Assembly: GCA_964020085.1 (NCBI GenBank)
Contig: OZ026600.1
Location: forward strand, 10,680,448-10,744,447
Direction of reading: 5' to 3'
Source of the DNA: Micromussa lordhowensis
Taxonomy: Eukaryota; Cnidaria; Anthozoa; Scleractinia; Lobophylliidae
Length of the DNA: 64,000 nucleotides
The position numbers and the translations under genes were made by a program. The notes beneath the pieces are model-generated. The model saw nothing but the letters and a program-made list of their open reading frames with translations, did not search any database and was not told the origin of the DNA. Positions 36,936-45,900 of the stretch are shown here, piece by piece (position 1 is the stretch's first letter; each line of letters opens with the position of its first letter).

Positions 36936-37108
36936 ATAATGGGCAGTGGGTTTAAAAGAAATGGCTCAGGACTGCAACAAGGTGTGCTCTGTTCAGGTAT
37001 GTCGTCAGCATACAGAAAGTTTAGTGATCAACTATGGACCAAGGTCAGCTATTGTTCGCTCGACATGGTTAGTTCCTAAAACACGTTTCTTTCTGCAGTG
37101 GATGGAAG

Positions 37109-37291
37109 GCAATAGACCATATTTGTATTCTCAGTATTGGTGGGACTGGCTTGCGAATTGTAATGGAGGCTCATGCAGGGGAATATCATTGACAACAGAT
37201 TGATGCCATTTGCATTTGAAAATACTCTACGCATTAGCCTCAGTTGCAAGCTAGTTCCAGTCCAATACCGAGAATACGAATATGGTCTATT
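37109..37291. mobile_element. Foldback MITE of about 183 bp
   Basis: Terminal inverted repeats of about 58 bp. The left begins CAATAGACCATATTTGTATT and the right ends ATACGAATATGGTCTATT, with the central parts GGGACTGGCTTGC and GCAAGCTAGTTCCAG also complementary. TGGAAG flanks both sides (37103-37108 and 37292-37297) as a candidate 6-bp duplication. It has no coding capacity. Confidence 0.75.
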
Positions 37292-37701
37292 TGGAAGAAC
37301 TTGACTCGGTGTAACTTGCGGCGGAAGACCTCAAACACGCTCTCGCTAATGCCGCCAAACCGCTATCCTTGCGTGTGTCTGAAGGAGATGGCTCAGGACT
37401 GAAATGAAAACGTGCTCTGCCAATGGGCAAGTGACTTTTTCAAGTTCAACATTAACTGCTGCCAGAAGCTTATCACCTATTAATACATGTTTTGACCACA
37501 ACATTTTCCTCGCATTGATCACCCGTTTTATTTTAAGACTGTCACTAGCAACAATATAAAAATATACTTGACTGTGAGAGACTAAGTTATCGTTAATTTT
37601 TAATTTGTACTGCAGTGCAAATGAATGCGGCGCTCGTTCGTAATTTTCTGAGTCAGATTGTAAATCGGTAATCGTATGAAAGCTCAAGCGTTCAAAGTGC
37701 C

Positions 37702-38121
37702 CTTAAGGCGGGGGTAAACGTGAATGCTGTTTTGAGGTTGCTTAACACGGCCTTTCTGCCAATATCTCAGTCACGTTTCAAGCGACACTAAATCACTCTG
37801 CTTATCTCATTAACCACTGTTTGGCGGTTTTGTGTAAATTTTTGGGTGATTTTTGGGCATTTTGGGAAAGAGATATTTTTTCTCAAAGGATAGGTTAAAT
37901 TGAGGAAAATATGAAATGTTGAAGATTTGATGGATTTGGAAAATTGAAATTTGAAGTGAAGAGTTAGTAGACGGATACCAAACAGTCCCCTAGCAACCTG
38001 GGGCTCTCTTTTGCGGGGGTCAACTGTCTGGTAGTGTTTCCAACCCATCTTAATCTTAACAATTTCCTTTTTTATATCACTTCAAATTTCACACCTATTC
38101 ATGTTTACCCCCGCCTTTAAG
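37702..38121. mobile_element. MITE of about 420 bp with GGCGGGGGTAAAC termini
   Basis: TTAAGGCGGGGGTAAACGTG at the left and CATGTTTACCCCCGCCTTTAA at the right form inverted repeats of about 25 bp with few mismatches. The outer TTAA/TTTAA may contain a 3-4 bp duplication as in Harbinger-type elements, which is inference. The interior is AT-rich and non-coding. Confidence 0.65.
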
Positions 38122-38200
38122 TCAAAATTTTTATTTTTTCATCTGATTTTATTTATCACCCAACAAACTTCTGCGAAACATTTTTTCGATTTGGATAAAA

Positions 38201-38400
38201 NNNNNNNNNNNNNNNNNNNNNNNNNNNNNNNNNNNNNNNNNNNNNNNNNNNNNNNNNNNNNNNNNNNNNNNNNNNNNNNNNNNNNNNNNNNNNNNNNNNN
38301 NNNNNNNNNNNNNNNNNNNNNNNNNNNNNNNNNNNNNNNNNNNNNNNNNNNNNNNNNNNNNNNNNNNNNNNNNNNNNNNNNNNNNNNNNNNNNNNNNNNN
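38201..38400. other. Assembly gap (200 N)
   Basis: Exactly 200 N between AT-rich, possibly self-complementary flanks. Open frames reported across it would be artefacts. Confidence 0.99.
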
Positions 38401-38954
38401 CGCAATTTTTTTATAATTTTTGAAATCATTCAAATTTGCCACCATTTTGGTCTACCATTTGCACCAGTCCTGCCTTGGTTGGGATGTGTTGTGACGTAGC
38501 AGTTCAGGAACACGTGACTTCAGGCTTGATACTACGAAACTAAACGTCACAACTCTGAGCATGTGGATCTTGTGATCAGCGGCGCGGGTCGACCGCAAGA
38601 AAGTATGATTTTCAGGTTTTTAAAAATTCATAAAAAAATTGCGTTTTATCGAATTCTTTTTTTGCAGAAGCTTTGCAGGGCACTTTAACTGATTTACACT
38701 ACTTGTGATATTCGAAAATGCTTTCAAACTGCACCCGTCTAAAGGCCGGAGCCATTCTGAAGAAATTTTCAAATATCACTCATATACGACGATTACTTAT
38801 AGTAGAAATTAACCTGTCACATTTCTGAAATTTCGGGATTTCAGCGTTCTCTTCGCAGGTTAGTGATCTTTCTTTAAGGCACAAGGTTTTTCACTACTCC
38901 AAAAGTAAAATATGTTGTATTCGGGCCAGAATTCGCTCGTATTCAGATCGGCGC

Positions 38955-39234
38955 CATCCTCGGAGACCCAGGGGCAGTTAGTGGGGGCGGGAAAAAGTCT
39001 AAACGGGCGAGAAAAAAAAATTAGGCTCTGTGATTGGGAACAAAAAACAAAAGTTTTGTGGCACCAATCAGAAGCCAGAACAACCCCGGCCGTTTGGAAC
39101 TGGTCCGTTAAGACCTTGTCCCAAGGGGCTCTTCTCGTCGTTCTTGACTTTTCTTCGCCCGAATTTTTTTGTCGTCCGTTTACCGTTTAGACTTTTTCCC
39201 GCCCCAACTAAATGCCCCTGGGTCTCCGAGGATG
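38955..39234. mobile_element. Foldback MITE of about 280 bp
   Basis: Both ends carry CATCCTCGGAGACCCAGGGG in inverted orientation, continuing through GGGGCGGGAAAAAGTCTAAAC for an inverted repeat of roughly 50 bp. The interior has no conserved coding. A clear target duplication was not found. Confidence 0.8.
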
Positions 39235-39265
39235 ACTTCAGAGTTGATTCTCTGTTTCACCATTT

Positions 39266-39802
39266 GTGTGCACAGTACTACGCGGCACAAAATTCATATG
39301 TACCTTTACTTTCTCTTCGCCGCGATTCACCACCTAAATCGTCCCCGACTTTCTCTGTCCGATTTCGTAGCTCAGTCGGCAGAGTAACGGTAGATCTAAT
39401 CCGGAGGTCGTGGATTCGATTCCCACCGAGGTCAAAAGAGTTTTTCTTTACCTCCTGTGCTTCCCTGATTCTCTTTACTAGGGCTAACGCCCAGTGGGTT
39501 ATTCATGGGTCCAATTAGCACTTAAATTTACACTTCAGAGTTAATTCTCTGTTTCACCATTTGTGTCCACAGTGCTACGCGGCACAACATTCATATGTAC
39601 CATCTCCCTAGTTCTACCACGTCTGATATTCCTCTATTTGACATTTGTGTTTTCTTTTTCACTGTTCTTCCACGCTGGTCGAGATTCATGTCAACAAACT
39701 TTTAAACAAATAAGATAAATCTGTTAAATTTATTTCTCAATAACACGTAAGGCTGCTAATAGCATCACTGCACTAGCAGGTGAAGCCATATCATAGAAAA
39801 GC
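39266..39802 (+). repeat. 537-bp tandem duplication, copy 1
   Basis: Begins GTGTGCACAGTACTACGCGG and ends at TAGAAAAGC. The next 537 bp repeat it without visible differences. It contains a tRNA-related SINE core (about 39357-39530) between two ~67-bp related blocks (about 39236-39302 and 39535-39602) that include CTACGCGGCACAA. Confidence 0.9.
39357..39530 (+). mobile_element. tRNA-derived SINE, copy 1
   Basis: An A-box-like TAGCTCAGTCGG at 39368-39379 and a B-box-like GGATTCGATTCCC at 39412-39423 have tRNA-like spacing, followed by a CACCGAGGTCAAAAGAG body and a GGGCTAACGCCCAGTGGG segment. The acceptor arm does not pair, so this is not a tRNA gene. Confidence 0.75.
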
Positions 39803-39893
39803 GTGTGCACAGTACTACGCGGCACAAAATTCATATGTACCTTTACTTTCTCTTCGCCGCGATTCACCACCTAAATCGTCCCCGACTTTCTCT

Positions 39894-40067
39894 GTCCGAT
39901 TTCGTAGCTCAGTCGGCAGAGTAACGGTAGATCTAATCCGGAGGTCGTGGATTCGATTCCCACCGAGGTCAAAAGAGTTTTTCTTTACCTCCTGTGCTTC
40001 CCTGATTCTCTTTACTAGGGCTAACGCCCAGTGGGTTATTCATGGGTCCAATTAGCACTTAAATTTA
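39894..40067 (+). mobile_element. tRNA-derived SINE, copy 2
   Basis: Duplicate of the 39357-39530 SINE through the 537-bp tandem duplication, not an independent insertion. Confidence 0.75.
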
Positions 40068-40265
40068 CACTTCAGAGTTAATTCTCTGTTTCACCATTTG
40101 TGTCCACAGTGCTACGCGGCACAACATTCATATGTACCATCTCCCTAGTTCTACCACGTCTGATATTCCTCTATTTGACATTTGTGTTTTCTTTTTCACT
40201 GTTCTTCCACGCTGGTCGAGATTCATGTCAACAAACTTTTAAACAAATAAGATAAATCTGTTAAA

Positions 40266-40271
40266 TTTATT
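40266..40271 (-). terminator. Candidate polyadenylation signal
   Basis: AATAAA on the - strand (GAGAAATAAATTTAAC), about 165 bp past the stop of the 40437-40667 frame. The identical signal is present in duplication copy 1. Confidence 0.35.
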
Positions 40272-40436
40272 TCTCAATAACACGTAAGGCTGCTAATAGC
40301 ATCACTGCACTAGCAGGTGAAGCCATATCATAGAAAAGCGTTTGCAGATTAGGAAAGACGAAGTTCAAAAATAACTGGAGACAGCACTAACATGATGAAA
40401 CGACTTTCCAGTCCGTCTGTGTTCTTGGACAGCTCT

Positions 40437-40667
40437 TCAGCATCCTTCACAAATAAGCTTATCATCGTTGATCGCTATTCGAATATCAAGACAAGACTCG
40501 AAGTCGTCCGTGTAGGCTTTGGCCTTCTGAAATGGGCTTGGTTGCGACTTCTTTTTACTCACTGAGCAACCATATTTCGATTTTTCGACGCTTTCACCTA
40601 AGTTATAAAGCGCAAAAAGAAAAAAGACTACTGTTATCCCAAGAGGATTTCTCGCGAAAAACGCCAT
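40437..40667 (-). CDS. Putative small secreted protein, 76 aa
   Basis: ATG at 40665-40667, TGA at 40437-40439. Residues 1-22 look like a signal peptide (MAFFARNP, then the hydrophobic ITVVFFLFALY), followed by a lysine-rich stretch and four cysteines (positions 34, 59, 73, 76) ending in CEGC. Upstream is a CpG-rich region with an E2F-like TTGGCGGGAAAA. Downstream is an AATAAA within 170 bp, so a single-exon gene is possible. A strong splice donor GTGAGT after codon 35 offers an alternative in which only the signal-peptide exon is real. I recognise no family. It could also be a chance frame. Confidence 0.4.
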   Translation of the reverse strand: MAFFARNPLGITVVFFLFALYNLGESVEKSKYGCSVSKKKSQPSPFQKAKAYTDDFESCLDIRIAINDDKLICEGC

Positions 40668-40717
40668 TCTGTTATTTCTGCCTTACATGCATTTCGGGGA
40701 TTTCGGGTAGTCGAAAA

Positions 40718-40729
40718 TTGGCGGGAAAA
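40718..40729. promoter_or_regulatory. E2F-like site in a CpG-rich region
   Basis: TTGGCGGGAAAA lies in a locally CpG-rich stretch (about 40690-40810), about 50 bp upstream of the 40667 start codon. It might serve transcription in either direction. Confidence 0.35.
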
Positions 40730-40879
40730 TGGTGCGTACGCGCGAAGCCGGCGCATACCAGCGGTTTTTCTCATTTAAACAGTGGCTTCCGCGGAGCTTG
40801 CACGGGACTTTTTGAAGCTACAGTTCTGTTTAGATCGTGCTTTTCGCCAAACATTTTGCTAATATTTAGTTTACGGTAA

Positions 40880-41770
40880 ATTTGAAGGAGTCAAGCTTTG
40901 ATGTCTGCGTTTCGCCAGCTCACTAGCTTCTGTTGAAGCCTGTTACACTTGTTTACAGCGCTTGCAACGCTCGTCGGAAAAAGTAGAGAGCAGCCCACGT
41001 GGTGCTTGGTATTTCAAGGTACAGTGTAAACTCACAAACTGGTGTTGCTAGTTGTGTATGCTATGGCTATAAACTAGTGAAAACGGATACGTGTGCAAAA
41101 AAAGCCGTGCTTCATTCCTTTGAAAATTATGTTCCCATGATAAACTGTCGACTAAATGGTGAGCTAGTCTCTTCAATTCGGTAAACTTGAGTGAAAGGCA
41201 AACTTTAGTCTCAGTGAAGTATCCATCATGGGCAGTAGATATTTGTTTTGCCAGTGCTTGAATGTTTTTTTTTCTAAAGTTCCTAGTTCTCTTGCTGCAT
41301 TTCACTGCTGTTGCTTGCATTTTCGTGGATTTGCAAAACATTCTCTCCTGCCTCGAGTGTGTGTGCATGTTTGTTGTCCTTTGCACGTGCACACTGATTG
41401 TTGGATATTGGATAATTTATCTATTATTACTAGTTTACCTAACAGGTAGCGAATACTGCATGTAAGTTATAGAGCCATATGTTGCGGAACAGAATAAAAT
41501 TTTTTTGTACGCAAGTTACAGCAATGAAGAGGGGCGAGGCCTTGTATGACACCTAGTCACTAAAGAGATCGGTGAAGGTGAAAGAGGGTTATCAGAAGAA
41601 AGACAATTTGTTTAATAGTATACTTTGTTCGCTCTGAAGTAGACGTAAACCTTGATTTAGAATACCTGTATACTACACGTGGCTGCATAGGAAAGATATT
41701 TGTTTACAGACATTTTTTTGTTTATTTAAATGTTCAAAACGTTAAACAAAAGAATTATTTGTTTCACCAG
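40880..41770. other. Non-coding stretch
   Basis: No gene or repeat recognised. Short frames here have no domains or convincing splice sites. Confidence 0.4.
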
Positions 41771-41834
41771 CCAATAGTTCTCTGTTTGGCATATTAATAA
41801 CAATATGTGACGTCACTGATATCTTTGCTATAAA
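41771..41834 (+). promoter_or_regulatory. CCAAT, CRE and TATA cluster
   Basis: CCAAT at 41771-41775, a perfect palindromic cAMP-response-type TGACGTCA at 41808-41815, and TATAAA at 41829-41834. A start around 41860 would sit just ahead of an ATG at 41866 and a strong splice donor at 41945. The order and spacing look like an animal core promoter. Confidence 0.45.
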
Positions 41835-41865
41835 TGGCTAACAAGTTCTTCTCTCTAGAAAGAAC

Positions 41866-41944
41866 ATGTTACTGGTTATTCTGCCAAAAATTAACCATGC
41901 AGCAAAAAAGAGAAACAAGAATAATCCACATGCATTACTTACCG
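41866..41944 (+). pseudogene. Putative first exon, left gene copy
   Basis: ATG 41866 opens 26 codons plus one base, ending at the donor CCG|GTAAGT. The sequence is homologous to the exon ending at 44794 on the other arm, with the donor in the same phase. It would join the acceptor at 43198, where the reading frame meets TAG after 18 codons. The copy is therefore probably a decayed duplicate, or a gene for a ~44-residue peptide. Confidence 0.3.
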
Positions 41945-42101
41945 GTAAGTCCTAAGTTCACTCACTGCTAATATTAATCAACTACATGCATCAAGGCAGG
42001 TTTAATTTGGATGTTTGAATGTCCAAATTGATGTATGCCTTGTCTTTGATATGCTAAATCAGACTTCTTCATAAGTTGAAGGTCTCATTGCAGGTGTGTA
42101 A

Positions 42102-42119
42102 ACCTAACCCTAACCCTGT
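42102..42119 (+). repeat. Short telomere-like run
   Basis: CCTAACCCTAACCCT, only about two and a half TTAGGG-type units, within the left palindrome arm. Too short to imply a former telomere. Confidence 0.4.
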
Positions 42120-42149
42120 ACTGTTAACAATACCTTTTTTGCCAATGTT

Positions 42150-42480
42150 GGGAGGGGTTAGTGGGAGGTTGTGTTGAGGTGGAGAGTTGATGGTGTCATG
42201 GTTAGTCTGTTAGACTCTGCATCAATTGGTCCAAAATGGAGCCAAACTGGGGTCGCTGTGTCATGTTCTCAGGCACAACACCTTACCCTCGCAATGTCTC
42301 TCTCTACCCAAGAGTGTAAATGGTACTGGCCAATTAGTGAAGGCAACCTGACAATTGCTGGGGGTCACCTGCAATGAACTAGCATCCCATCCAAGGGGAG
42401 GGACAACACTCCTGGACACGTCATGTCACAGAAACTGGAGTTGAGCACCAGTACTGATGAACCATTTGGCTTCTCTGATC
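42150..42480 (+). mobile_element. Degenerate tRNA-type SINE in the left arm
   Basis: The head GTCATGGTTAGTCTGTTAGA resembles a tRNA A box. The body contains CTGTGTCATGTTCTCAGGCA, TAAATGGTACTGGCCAATTA and AACTAGCATCCCATCCAAGG, recalling a SINE body common in invertebrates. The same element sits inverted at 44190-44590, so it was present before the palindrome formed. Confidence 0.65.
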
Positions 42481-43197
42481 CCTTAGGAATGGAACTGACT
42501 TGCTTGCCCAGTAGCCAGTGAAACATCACTGGAATGTGCCCACTCTTAGCCACAAAGACTGGAGGGGGGATTTGGTGTCTTGTGTGCAACAAACCTTTCA
42601 CCATTTAAGTCCAACACCCTTCACTGGATATACCACCAACCTTTTAAGTGAGGGAGGGAGAGGGCATTTGTCAACAAGCCTTCTAGCAAGCAGTTATGCA
42701 ATAGATGACTGAAAATGTGGAATGGCAGAATGGGACCAGGGCAATAGTGGATTATGTAATGGGGTGGGGAAATCAGGGAATGGTACCCCTTGAGTTTGGT
42801 TATACAGTAAAGTTAATTCAGGAATCCACTGTCAGAAGGACAATTCTTCAGTAGTGATATGGTTAGCACATGTTAGTGGTCACCAAGGTTAGGATTCAGA
42901 CCTCCGAATGAATTGTTTTGTTATAAGAAAAAAGATGGGTTATAAAACAACAGTTATTTGTGCTTGATATTCAGGTGACACACCTTATTTGGATGATGCC
43001 CAGCTTCTGATTGACTGTTGAAAATTGGGAAAAGGATGTATTGCTTGCTTAGTTGAGATGATGTCACATGTTTTATGCCATAACAGATCAGCAAATGGGG
43101 TGGAAAGTAAGTCATGGTTAGTGATCCGTTTCTCATTTCAGAGACTTCTCCATCCTTTTGGCATTTAGCCCAAGGTGTTTGAGTGTATTTCTTGCAG

Positions 43198-43253
43198 GAC
43201 TACAACGTAAGGATTTTCTAGTTGAGACGAAGCTTCATCTTTCATGTATTTAG
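43198..43253 (+). pseudogene. Putative last exon, left gene copy (decayed)
   Basis: Acceptor TTTCTTGCAG|GA, then an 18-codon frame ending TAG 43251-43253. The matching right-arm exon stays open for 41 codons; the left copy beyond the TAG still aligns with it, so this copy has acquired a stop. Confidence 0.35.
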
Positions 43254-43501
43254 GAGATGTCTCAAGCACTGAACGAAGACACCTTGACGAAGAAGCAGCT
43301 TACATAAGTTGCATGAGCTGGAGAGGGTTCACCATGCTTTTGCACAAAGGTGTAGCAGTAGCAAAGGTGGAGGCAATGCAGATGTGGTGATGGCGTGGCG
43401 GAGCGCATGGTTGGAGGCAAAGGTTGTGGCGCGCAGGGCAGGGGTGCATGTGCGACATCTTTGTTGCCATGACACTTTTGGGCAGACAACCTGAATCCTC
43501 C

Positions 43502-43626
43502 TCAGTTCATGCAATTGCTGTTAGCCGCTTCTTCATCAAGATGTGTCAGCTCATCACCTGGTACTTCTCCTGAATGCATGGACAATTTTGCTTTACCACA
43601 GCTAGAAAATTCTTGCACTGTTGTTC
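43502..43626 (-). CDS. Putative terminal exon, right gene copy
   Basis: Acceptor TCTCTTGCAG, then 2 bases plus 41 codons ending TGA (43502-43504). The peptide is acidic in its second half (VPGDELTHLDEEAANSN) with cysteines in FSSCGK and NCMN. Its phase matches the donor at 44794. I recognise no family. Preservation of acceptor, phase and length relative to the other arm argues for a real exon once under selection, but expression is unknown. Confidence 0.35.
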
Positions 43627-44189
43627 CTGCAAGAGATACACTTGAGCATCTTGAACTGAATGCCTGAAGGACAGAAATGTTTCTGAGATGAAGGAAAGAT
43701 CACTTACCATGACTTGCTCTCCATTCCACTCTCTCTGTCATTATGGCCTGGAACATGTAACATTATTTCTACTGGGCATGGAATGCATTATTTTCCTAAT
43801 TTTCAACAAAAATCAAAAGTTGAGTTTCATCCCTATCAGATGTGTCATTTAAATATCAAAAGGAATAACTGTTGTTACAAAGGCTGCCTGTCTTTTTCCT
43901 ATAATAAATAATGACTCCTTCAGAAATCTGAATCGCAGCCTGGTTACCACAACACCACATGCTGAGCACATCGCCACCGGGGGATTGTCCTTCATTGTGG
44001 GTTCTTTGAACTGAACATTTCCAGCCATCTGCTGTGTAGCTGTCTGTTTAAAGTGCATGTCAACGAATGACCCTGTCCCTCCCTCACTTGAAAGTTTCAA
44101 TGGTACATCCAGTCAAGGGGGTTAAACATTTATGACAAAAGGTTTGTTTTAAACAGGACATTGAATTCCTCTTCTGGTCTCAGTGGCTC

Positions 44190-44590
44190 AGAACGAGAAC
44201 ACTCTAGGGATTATTCCACTGGCTCCAGGGCAGGGAAGTCGGTTCCACCCCTTAGAGATATGGAGAAGCCAGATGGCTCATAAGTGCTGGGGCTTAATTC
44301 TGATCTCTGTAACATGTAGTGTCCAGGGGTATTGTCACTCTCTCTGGATGGGATTCTAGTCTATCACAGGTTACCCCTTGTCTTTTGTCAGGTTGCCCTT
44401 ACAATCGGCCAGTACCATTTCCACTCCTTGGAGGGGAGAGGTACTGGGAGAGTCAGGTGTCTTCCCTGAGAAGATGACACAGCAACTCTAGCTTGGACTC
44501 CATTTTGGGCCTATTGATGGAGAGTCCAAGAGACCAACCGATAGGCCATCACCTCCCCAACCCCACAGATTCCCCCCACTTCCCCAACCG
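44190..44590 (-). mobile_element. Degenerate tRNA-type SINE in the right arm
   Basis: Complement of the 42150-42480 element, with shared words such as GGTCTCTTGGACTCTCCATC, AAATGGTACTGGCCGATTG and TAGAATCCCATCCAGAG. It was duplicated together with the gene fragment. Confidence 0.65.
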
Positions 44591-44793
44591 AACATTGGTA
44601 AAAAGGTATCGTTTACAGTACACACTTGTGATGACACCTTGAAATCATGAGAAGAATTCTGATTCAATATCTTAATAAAGCCAGGCCATACATAAATTTG
44701 GATATTCAAGCAGCCAAATTTAAGCTGCCTATGTACATGTAGTTGATTGATGCTACATTAGCTCAGCCGGAAATGAATTGACTTAGAACTTAC

Positions 44794-44862
44794 TGGTAGG
44801 GAAGGCGCACGTATAGTCCTTTCCCAATTTATTTGTCTGGCACACTGTATACCCAATAATGG
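44794..44862 (-). CDS. Putative upstream exon, right gene copy
   Basis: About 23 codons (GYTVCQTNKLGKDYTCAFPT is the core) between a possible acceptor TTGCTAAAG and the donor CCA|GTAAGT. Aligned DNA in the left arm keeps the same donor in the same phase. Splicing to 43626 would keep the frame open to the stop at 43502. The start of the gene further upstream was not found. Confidence 0.3.
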
Positions 44863-44865
44863 TAC

Positions 44866-45668
44866 TTTAGCAAGATGCTTGAAAAGGCCTTGAAAATTCT
44901 GAAAAGTATTTTTTTCCCGGAATAATAGTCGTGCAGTTTTACCATTAGACCTTGAATTCTCTTTAGAAGTTCATGAATGCTAATTAGACTTCTTTGCAAT
45001 GTTAAAAACAATTATTTTGTCACCACAAAATCGCTTGGGAAGCACTAATGAATATCAAAAAGACATAACTTATAGGCCATGTCCTTATACATGTATATAT
45101 TAAAGAGTCTCCAAGCAGCTTTGTTGGTCATACATGTACCTAAAATTCAAAGTCAACGTTAATTTAGCAATCTTCGCTTCATTGGATGGATTTACGTTAT
45201 GGATAGCAGTGAGAAACAGAAAATATCTAAACCAGTAAAACTTGAAGTTTGCGCAATCCAGATTTACATGTATTGTTATGGTGGATACTTTGCTCATAAT
45301 TAAAGCCTGTTCTTGATCAGGTTAATCACTTAACATGGTGATATTATTGAGTGAGGAATGCAATTTGAAATCAGAGCTCTGTGGTTACTCCATTTTGAGG
45401 AGTTCCTTTAACTACCTCTCATGACTTGCAATGTCATACCAACCTGAATTTTGCATTACTCCAAAAGCGAAACGATAATTATTTCTCAGTCAACATATTT
45501 TGTCAGTGTATAATCTTACAACATGTGCTAAAGAAAAAGTTCTGCCTTTCAACTTGTTCCAGCTTTAAAATTCAAAAAGTGAAAAAAAGCTACCAGGATG
45601 GATAATCCCCCCTGCCCTGTCAAATGCTGTTATTAATTTTTTATTGCAGACATTTGCTGATTGTGACA
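44866..45668. other. AT-rich non-coding stretch
   Basis: Nothing recognised. Confidence 0.4.
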
Positions 45669-45692
45669 CATGTTAATACTTTGCATTTTAGT

Positions 45693-45900
45693 ATGGAACA
45701 TGGAACTTAATGTGAAGTATTCTTTGAGGTATTCTAAAACAGGTATGATTCATGACAACTATATGAAGCTTGAGGAATTCAACTACACAGGATGGGATCA
45801 GTGGCGATGTTATAAGAAGACTGCAAGTGGTGGTGGAGCTTGTGGACTGTACAACAGCTTCAAGTTGATACAAAATGAATCACCACTCCTTTGGAGCTAA
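45693..45900 (+). other. Exon-like open frame of unknown identity
   Basis: Preceded by a pyrimidine-rich stretch and TTTGCATTTTAG (acceptor-like, ending 45692). The frame stays open to TAA 45898-45900. Its second half (GWDQWRCYKK, GGGACGLYNSF) has an unusual Trp/Cys/Gly content for random AT-rich DNA. No upstream exon or polyadenylation signal could be paired with it, and I recognise no family. Confidence 0.22.

Larger units (their letters stand above)
39803..40339 (+). repeat. 537-bp tandem duplication, copy 2
   Basis: Identical to 39266-39802 by eye, with SINE boxes at 39905-39916 and 39949-39960. The end of the unit (GCTTCACCTGCTAG complement) overlaps the inferred 3' UTR of the small - strand gene at 40437-40667. 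Confidence 0.9.
41860..43400 (+). repeat. Left arm of a 3-kb imperfect palindrome
   Basis: The sequence matches the complement of 43430-44865 in order and with moderate divergence. Paired landmarks include ACCGGTAAGTCCTAAG / ACCAGTAAGTTCTAAG, AATCAACTACATG in both, GTACTGTTAACAATACC / GTACTGTAAACGATACC, TTGTTGAAAATTAGG-type words, AGCAAGTCATGGTAAGTGAT-type words and TCTTGCAGGA. The match includes a SINE body and both splice sites of a putative gene. Confidence 0.85.
43430..44865 (-). repeat. Right arm of the 3-kb imperfect palindrome
   Basis: Complementary to 41860-43400. The centre of symmetry is near 43413 in a GC-rich, purine-biased segment. The two innermost ~60-codon frames, one on each strand and both starting MHEL, are the same sequence seen from either arm. 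Confidence 0.85.

Noticed and set aside
38101..38499. Open frames spanning the second N run
   Set aside because: They consist mainly of unknown residues across an assembly gap.
39368..39435. Functional tRNA gene
   Set aside because: A and B boxes are present but acceptor and anticodon arms do not pair properly, and the unit has a SINE body and occurs in a duplication.
42102..42119. Interstitial telomere
   Set aside because: Only about two and a half CCCTAA units; expected by chance or slippage.
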